Positions 57,289-64,000 of a DNA stretch of 64,000 nucleotides are shown piece after piece. Position 1 is the stretch's first letter. Each line of letters begins with the position of its first letter. The stretch is from positions 2,666,001 to 2,730,000 of the forward strand of contig NC_091272.1 of assembly GCF_042100115.1 (NCBI RefSeq), written 5' to 3'. This DNA comes from Alternaria dauci. Taxonomy: Eukaryota; Ascomycota; Dothideomycetes; Pleosporales; Pleosporaceae. Under the pieces are notes generated by a model that saw only the letters and a list, made by a program, of their open reading frames with translations, made no database searches and had not been told where the DNA came from. The position numbers were made by a program, and so were the translations under genes.

Positions 57289-60200
57289 ATGGAATGGGAG
57301 AAACAAGACGAGCCGTTTCCAATACCAGTTGATATCCACGAAGTCCTGTTTCGAAATACGCTTCAAGACGCTCGTTACCAAGCCTGGACGCACATAGATC
57401 GCTGCTGGCAGTTGCATATCAGCGGAGGGCCAGGGAGTGGCAAGGTCAGTTTTCCAGATCGAGCATCCACGATAGTCAACCTTGGAAGGCATAGTACCAG
57501 AATTATTGACTGACATTGTCATTTTCTAGACTACACTCGCAGCTCTGATCGCGAAACAGTTAAGGAGAGATAGCACCGCTCCTGTCGCACTTCTCCATGT
57601 ACTCGATAACGAGCCGTCCAGTACGCAATCGCAGGATGGCACAGCGTTTCACGATCGTCCATCACATTCGGAGAGTACTCTCGGCTTTGATGGATCTCTC
57701 GGAACGGGAGTCATAAATGTGTCGTCGTCAGGGACAGACCTTGAAGAGTTCTGCACAAGGTTGACTGGCCAACTCTCGAAATCGCATGGATTTTATCTCA
57801 TCGTGGATGGCTATGATCGGATACAATCCTCGATGCAATACAAGTTGCAGCAGAACTTCCGTCAACTCCTGTCCCAAGGATTGAGGGTGCTGCTTTTCAC
57901 TGCGGTGTCCGAGCTCGACGCCTTCCCACCTGCCTGGCCTGTTGATTGCGACAGGTGTGGACGTGGGAAGGACGAGAATGACGGCCTACAGATCTACTGG
58001 GCATGCGACCTGTGCCCTTGTGATCTTTGCGATGCGTGCAACACTGCCGGTATCCACTGTGATGACCGTCAACATCCAATGTATGAGCCGTGCGAGGTGG
58101 TCAACATGAGGCTTGTTACAGTACCTTCGGAGCTGAGGTCCTTTGTGCGGACTGACTTGATGGTTGAGTATGGGTCAGAAATAGACGACGACGTTGTCGA
58201 AGCTGTCTGCGAGCCCAGTGACGGCAACGTGAATCTCGCCAAGCTACGCCTCGACCAGATTCGTGATCTTGATTCGCCTTCTGACATCTTGTCGCCTACC
58301 GATCGTCTCCCCCGGGAGGTAGTCGCATTCTTCGATGCAGAGATCAAGCTCATTAATATTCTGGAGCCATCGCAGAGGTACCAAACGCTGTTGGCCATCA
58401 TAGCCATAGCAGCGGCTGGAGGTTGGATGTCAGCCGTTAGGCTTGAAGAGCTCCTAAGTTATACGACTAGCTCCGAAATGGTCTACAGCGATGGCTCTTA
58501 TCCTCTAGTGCGTCGTGTGTTGAGTTCGGCCCGTGGGCTACTTTCTTCACTTATCTTCTATGGCGACTTGCCATCTGGGCAGGAAGAGTCGGACAGACAT
58601 AGGATTGCTCTCTACATTCGCGATCTTGGCTGGTATGTCCGTGAAGGCTATAACCAGGATCTAGTCCTAGCCAAGCAGTACCTGAGTCAAGCTGTTGCAG
58701 GGGAACGTAGCCTGGATCGCAGCAACAGTTTCGAACAAACTGTCAGCGAAAGAAAGAAGGAAGTTGGTGGGCCCAATGACACAGCACGTAGAGCCTGGAA
58801 GCCAGAGCCAAAGCCCAACAAGATCTCCAGTAACAGTATTATTGAAACAGTACTGCGAGAACCCGAGAGTATATGTACACCTTGCCAGAGAGATATACTC
58901 CAACCAAGGTCGAACTTGGGAGTAAGAACCTGGTTAAATTACGATCAGAGCCAGGATGAGAGGACGTACTGTCAATTCTGTCGATACGCCTACAGCGTGA
59001 TGATTGATAGGGAATTAAGCGTGCTGGCCCTTCATTGGACAAGACGGACGATGGGTCGCACTTCCAACTCTAACAATCACATGGTTGTGGCTATGAGGTA
59101 CACTGTATCTCCTGCACAAAAATTGTTCAGGAGATTCGTCTTTATGCTGAAGTCGGAACTCGGGTATCTGCCGGATCCTGATCGTCTGGGTAATACGACC
59201 ACCCTGAAACACACTGGCAAACAAATCCAAAAGTGGTTGGAAACTTGCAAAGCAGAGCATACCCACTGTAATCACAACAAGGCGCAACCGTACGTTCCCA
59301 AACGCCTTGTGGACATCGACACAGGTGACCCCAACAAGCTGCGAGTCATCGGAAAGGAAGAAAAGGAGGAGGGACCGTATGTCACTCTGAGTCACAGCTG
59401 GGGGCGCAATCCCGACTTCCTGGCGCTCACCACGAAAGCGAAAGGCAGGCTCATGAAGCAGGGCTTCTCCATGAAAGAACTCAAGAACAAGAACTTCGAG
59501 CAGGCTATCGAAGTCGCGCGACACCTTGAAGTAAAGTACATCTGGATCGATTCCTTGTGCATATGCCAGGCTGGTAGAGACAAGGACTTTAGGGAAGAAG
59601 GACAATACATGCACCTTGTCTACCAGAATTCCTTCTGCAACATTGTTGCTGCAGACTCAAGGGATGGTCAGGGTGGTCTTTTTAGAGATAGACCTGCTGA
59701 ACCGTTGCCGGGTACAGATACAAGAGGATCCTGGATGGTACTAGACAAAGAGCTTTGGGCAAAGCAACTGCTCCAGAGCCCCATTTATACGCGTGGCTGG
59801 GTGTTTCAAGGTAAGCTAACGAATTGAATCGATCTATCACATACTGATCTTGTTTAGAAAGGATGCTTTCCCCTCGAATCATTCACTTTACACGCTCTCA
59901 AATATTTTGGGACTGCAGTACAGTCAGCGCATGCGAGACTCTTCCAGACGGACTACCGTTCCCCCTCTCCGCAATAGCTACAACGGATCGTCGCTGGCGT
60001 GGCCGTCTGCAGCGGAAGGATTCGGGCCAGGAAGGATCTAACCTTGCTGTCGAAGACTCTTTAGAGCAGTTCTGGAAACGCGCCGTCCTCAGCTACACTT
60101 CTTGCAAGCTGACAAACCAAGCCGATAAGATGTTCGCAATCTGGAGTGTTGCCAAGCTGGTTCGAGACAACCTACCCGATCAATATGGTTGCGGACTCTG

Positions 60201-60996
60201 GTCAGTCGCCTTGCACGAGCAACTAGCATGGCAAGTCAAAGTCGTGAAACACGGTGCCAGAATGGACATTTTGCAAGCAACATTTCCCAGCTGGTCGTGG
60301 GCTTCGGTGAATGCACCCGTCCTGGTACAGGACCGTATCGTGGCGAAGAGGTGCTATACTGTCAAGAATCACAAGGGCGCCGCGCTTAGTTTCAGCGACT
60401 TCAAAGACAAAGCGTTGATGAGGGACATGCAGCCCGAATTCTCGGCGTCTGATTCGCTTGCAGTTAGAGGTCACCTTGTCCGTGGGCGATTGGCGAGAAG
60501 TGCACGCGATGAAACCTATACATTTCAGCGCGAAGAAGCTAGTTCTTGGCGAAAGTACGAGGTCATCACTGACGAGAAACTTCCTGAAGCCCTGTTCAGA
60601 ACGTGCTTTTACCTAATGCCGCTCGTCGCTCGCAAGACGAGCGACTCCGGGATTGCATACACTGGCAGTGCCCTTGTACTCACTGCCTCTGAGGACTACC
60701 GGCAACTAATGCGTTCGAGGCTAACGAAACGACTACTTCATCTAGTGGGGCTCTATCAGCCTCACTCAGACAAAGGTACGCCACATGCAGATCGAAAGTC
60801 CGAACTGCGAAAGCTACGTCGAAGTGTTGATGCCCTGAATGCGTGCCTTCACAAGATGGCGAAGCAAGACAGGGAACTACCACTGAGGGCAGGAAATACA
60901 TTTCGCAGGGTCGGTGTTGTCCAATTCCATGATCTTCCTGCAGAAGAATGGGCTTGTATAAGGGCACACGAGGAGACGTTGATTTGGTTGGACTGA
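57289..60996 (+). CDS. STAND-like P-loop NTPase - ZZ zinc finger - HET domain fusion protein
   Basis: Fungal incompatibility/innate-immunity type protein, 1191 residues. Exons: 57289-57444, 57530-59810, 59858-60996. The NTPase starts DARYQAWTHIDRCWQLHISG; its Walker A, GGPGSGKTTLA, spans intron 1, and Walker B is FYLIVDGYDRI near residue 145. A ZZ-type zinc finger follows at about 192-235 (CDRCGRG, WACDLCPCDLCDAC and two His). A helical region and a charged linker lead to a Cys-pair segment (CTPCQRDIL, CQFCRYAYS) that often precedes HET domains. The HET domain runs from YVTLSHSWG near 667 through YIWIDSLCICQ to VYQNSFCNIVAAD; intron 2 joins GWVFQ to ERMLSPRIIHF. HET usually sits at the N-terminus of fungal NLR-like proteins; here it is C-terminal to the NTPase. 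Confidence 0.87.
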
Positions 60997-61111
60997 TTTG
61001 TAAGGATTGTCTAGATTATATCAAATCCTGATGGTCTGTGAGACTTTCAACTCCAGAAAGTCGTGCATATGTACAATGGCCCATATAATGTTGACAATGG
61101 TGTGACAGCTG

Positions 61112-62305
61112 CTACAACTTGGACAGCAGAGCAGACATGAAACCTCCACCTGCTTTGGCACAATCTCTCGGGAAGGTGCCCATCTTGTAAACGCTTAGGC
61201 GAAGTTCGTGCATAGTCTTGTATGTGACGATCTTGATCTCCGGGTTGCGCATGTGGTCAATGACACTGTAGAGGTTGACCTTGAGGGATCGAAGAGCCTT
61301 TTCATAGTCAGCAGCGTACTCTGGTAGTGACTCAGACTTGAAATTCCTACCTTCTTGGCTTGTGCAACACTACATGGGATTTTCTCAATACCCATCTCGC
61401 GACACAAGTACTGGTAACCCTCTAGTTTATCGACGTCCTTCGAATTCCAGAACGCGACTTCAAGGCGAAGCAACGCGACCATATTGTGACGTTTTATTTC
61501 TCCATTCCAACCTTTGATGCGAGCCAGGCGTTCAAATACCTCTTTGAACGGAGCACGTGGGTTGTGCACGAAGCCGGAGAAACCATACCAAGCCGGATTT
61601 CTTATTGGACCCCAAGCCGGAGTATGCCCATCGGTATCAATGTCTACAGCCGTGTGCGTGGGAACATGCCAGTCGTAGCTGGGAAATCCGGCGCCACCCC
61701 AGAGTCCGCCTGGAGACTTAACTGTGCCGAGAGACAAAACGGTGTTTTGTGAGTCTGTGTTATCCCAGGATAGCGTGATTGATGGAGACTGTGGACCAGC
61801 TGACACCCAACGATCCTCGCCTTCGCAAGACTGATCACTGTTCAACGACCTTACACTGCCGAAAGAGTTCGCCCTTGAGGTACGCGAAACGACTAAGAAA
61901 GACGACACACCCGAACCAACTGAAAGCTTTCGTACATGATCGGTGACTTCGAGAGTATCAATCTGACCAGCCAGATCCGGATTTGCGGTCGAACCTGTTG
62001 CTCTTGACCTATCTAGACAGATTTGTTAGTATTTTTTCTCGCTTGGCATCTGTTCTCTTCAACTCCACCTTGCAGTATAGACATGGTACGAGATGAAGTG
62101 GGCTGTACTTACTGTGAGCTCCCCACAAGTATGTCTCGTTGAAGCACTGTTTCCAGTAACGGCACCAATCATCACTCCCGCCAATCCATCCTTTCGCCTT
62201 CGCCAAGCGCGTGAACTCGGCTTTGGGCGAGTTTTTGAGATCGACGACATGACCAATGTCCTCGGCCCATACTTGTAGAAGGGCTATCTGACTTTCGGGA
62301 GTCAT
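61112..62305 (-). CDS. Orphan fungal family member C (two diverged modules)
   Basis: Third member of the family seen at 51102 and 52118. Exons on the minus strand: 62305-62113, 62012-61351, 61297-61112; 346 residues. Intron 1 ends with a textbook TACTAAC branch site and TCTAG acceptor, and the split Asn codon keeps the frame. Exon 1 carries a first module (SPKAEFTRLAKAKGWIGGSD, then YWKQCFNETY). After a Ser/Thr/Gly-rich linker, exon 2 carries the second (GFVHNPRAPFKEVFERLARI, KGWNGEI), followed by LEGYQYLCREMGIEKIPCSV and QAKK. Exon 3 is 186 bp, as in member B, and codes ALRSLKVNLYSVIDHMRNPE, YKTMHELRLSVYKMGTFP and GGFMSALLSKL. It lies 115 bp after the HET-domain gene, tail to tail. Confidence 0.8.
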
Positions 62306-62897
62306 TGTGACAGTAGCAGTATAAATTGACGCACGATGGCGATTGAGAATTTGTGTTGCAATTTTTTTAGACTGTTTCTATTAGTGTAGTGGGGATTGTT
62401 TGTTGGAAGGGAGTCAGTGAGACACGACGAAGAAGAAAGCTGCGGGGGCGCGTGAAATAGTTCAAAGGCCGCTGTGCGGGCAAATGAGGGGCTGATTTGA
62501 ACTCTACCTAGGTACCTTCTAAGGCTGATTCTGAATCAATTACACGCACTCACACGTGGTTACGAATGTAGAGAGCCTATCACGGTAAGCGCTTGGGCCT
62601 GACTACGGTACGTACGTACCCAAGTACCGGGACATTTGGACATAACTAAATTGGAGAAGAGCCGTAAGACATCCAGCATGAAGAAGGGACGGTAATGTAT
62701 CAATCACTCGTATTACAGCACTATTGGTCGCTTGCATTTGATAACATACAAAATGCCTAGTTTGTCCAAGAGATTAACAGATACTTCTACGCCGCAACAC
62801 ATTCAAGTCACCCTAGTCGCATACCTTTCCTCCATGGATGCAATCCACACAACCTGGTTTTGAAGCAGATACGACTCCTAGCACCCGAGATCAACCC
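62306..62897. other. Intergenic region
   Basis: The 592 bases lie between member C and the next gene, both on the minus strand. A run of alternating GTAC units occurs near 62606-62619. No gene was seen. Confidence 0.45.
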
Positions 62898-63635
62898 CTA
62901 AACGGACTTCTTGGGCAGTGTCTTCCTTGGTTGTTTGGCCGCCTGCCTGTTTCCACGTTTGCGTTTCTTGTTATCAACAATCACATTCTCCTTGTCTTCA
63001 TGTGAAACTCGCGGCAACTTAGTAGAGTCGGAAACTTCCTGGGCCTTTCGTCGGCTCGTAGCTGCGCGAGTGCGTCCAAGGCTGTCGATCAGTGCAACAG
63101 GCTTCTCGGAGATGACCTTGGAAGCTGGAAGCTCAGCGGAAGCATCGCTTTCGTCTGCGCTGTCGTCTGCACTGCTGTACTCGAAATCGTCTGGAGTATT
63201 CACTACGATGCTGTCTGTACCCTCGTTCTCAGGTTCTACCTCGCCGTCATAGTTGTCTTCCTTGCAGTCCTCGTGGATCTCGAAGTCAGGGTCAGCATAT
63301 CGCTTAGCCGCTGCCTCAAGTTCTGCCTCTCCGCGAGCGCGCTCGAGCGTAATTTTGAGTGGTTTGATGGGAAACCCCTTTGGCTGCCGCAGTTGAAGCT
63401 CGGTTTTACGGTAGCGAGCTTTCGCAGCACCGTAGTTCCAATTTGTGTTTCTAAGAGTGGGTATCATGAGCTCGCTACTAGAATGTGAGCTTGACATTCA
63501 ATACGGTATCTTGGAATGCGCTTACCCTTTCGCTGATCCACCAGAAAGTACAGCAGGATCTGAAAGCGCTGCGCCGGAGTCCATACGAGGCTCCTCGCGC
63601 GTCTTCTTTGGCACTCGTTTACGTCGAACCATCAT
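62898..63635 (-). CDS. Basic/acidic nuclear-looking orphan protein
   Basis: No family recognised. Exons on the minus strand: 63635-63526 and 63477-62898, joined across a 48 bp intron with GG|GTAAGC donor and TCTAG acceptor; 229 residues. The N-terminus is basic (MMVRRKRVPKKTREEPR). The middle has NTNWNYGAAKARYRKTELQL and PIKPLKITLERARGEAELEA, likely helical. An acidic stretch follows (DDFEYSSADDSADESD). The C-terminus is Lys/Arg-rich (NKKRKRGNRQAAKQPRK) and looks like a nuclear localisation signal. The alternation of basic and acidic tracts suggests a chromatin or nucleolar protein, which is inference only. The second Met, at 63632, is an equal start candidate. Confidence 0.72.
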
Positions 63636-64000
63636 GTAATATGCTGCCTCTGGTTGATTATAGCAGCGTCGATGCGTCGGCGAGTAACTCTGGAGGGTCG
63701 TAAAAAGGATGCGAATACTAGAGTCGTGAGTGGGGATTGGAAATAGAACAGCCAAGCGAGCGGATGTACAAGGAGAGTCTCGGTGAATTATCGCATGAAA
63801 TTTTGCAGCAAGCAGGCCAAGCCAGTACGCAATGTCCAAATAGCGCGTTGTGGTGAAGGTGAGAGTGAACGTGAACGTAGGATCGACGCTGTCGTCTGTG
63901 ATCAATACACACATAACATGGTGGTCAGGAAAGAACACCCAAGGTTCCCTGACAGTCGTTCCTCTCATACATCATCAAAATCCCAGCTGCCCACTACGAA
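63636..64000. other. Upstream region at the right window edge
   Basis: The segment holds the promoter of the orphan at 63635. The neighbouring gene, if any, lies beyond the window. Confidence 0.4.

Overview
The window looks like nuclear DNA of a filamentous ascomycete (Pezizomycotina). Most genes carry short introns of about 46-70 bp with GT..AG ends and CTAAC-type branch sequences. The content includes fungal-only families: a Con7-type zinc finger, a Zn2Cys6 regulator, a HET domain and a secreted CPAF-like S41 peptidase. The overall style suggests Dothideomycetes, perhaps Pleosporales, but that is an inference. I rebuilt exon structures by hand. Every multi-exon model below has a total coding length divisible by three, with known family motifs continuing across the joins wherever I recognise the family.

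Layout. 1-5962: tail of an unidentified gene, a bifunctional thiamine enzyme (THI20 type) and the DEAD-box helicase DBP2. 5963-14577: 8.6 kb without a supported gene; its last 1.7 kb is a strikingly ATG-free stretch that I read as the 5' leader of the CON7 transcription factor gene (14578-16126). 16127-19974: 3.8 kb with no supported gene. 19975-49305: dense housekeeping block with a mitochondrial PPR protein, RTF2, REX2 and POL1 (divergent pair), kynureninase and ISA2 (divergent pair), a ToxD-like reductase and a Zn2Cys6 regulator (divergent pair), a Cid1/CutA-like nucleotidyltransferase and TFIIF alpha (divergent pair), an MFS transporter, HGH1 and a large orphan protein. 49572-63635: accessory-looking block with an alpha/beta hydrolase, three members of one unnamed fungal protein family that share exon structure (51102-51796, 52118-52960, 61112-62305), an S41 peptidase, a 1191-residue protein combining a P-loop NTPase, a ZZ zinc finger and a HET domain, and a nuclear-looking orphan.

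The most interesting signals are the strand-specific loss of ATG triplets ahead of CON7, the NTPase-ZZ-HET protein sitting among the orphan-family copies, the late long intron of DBP2, and a probable GC-AG intron that restores the zinc cluster of the regulator at 34597. No tRNA, rRNA, transposon with recognisable coding capacity, or CRISPR array was found.
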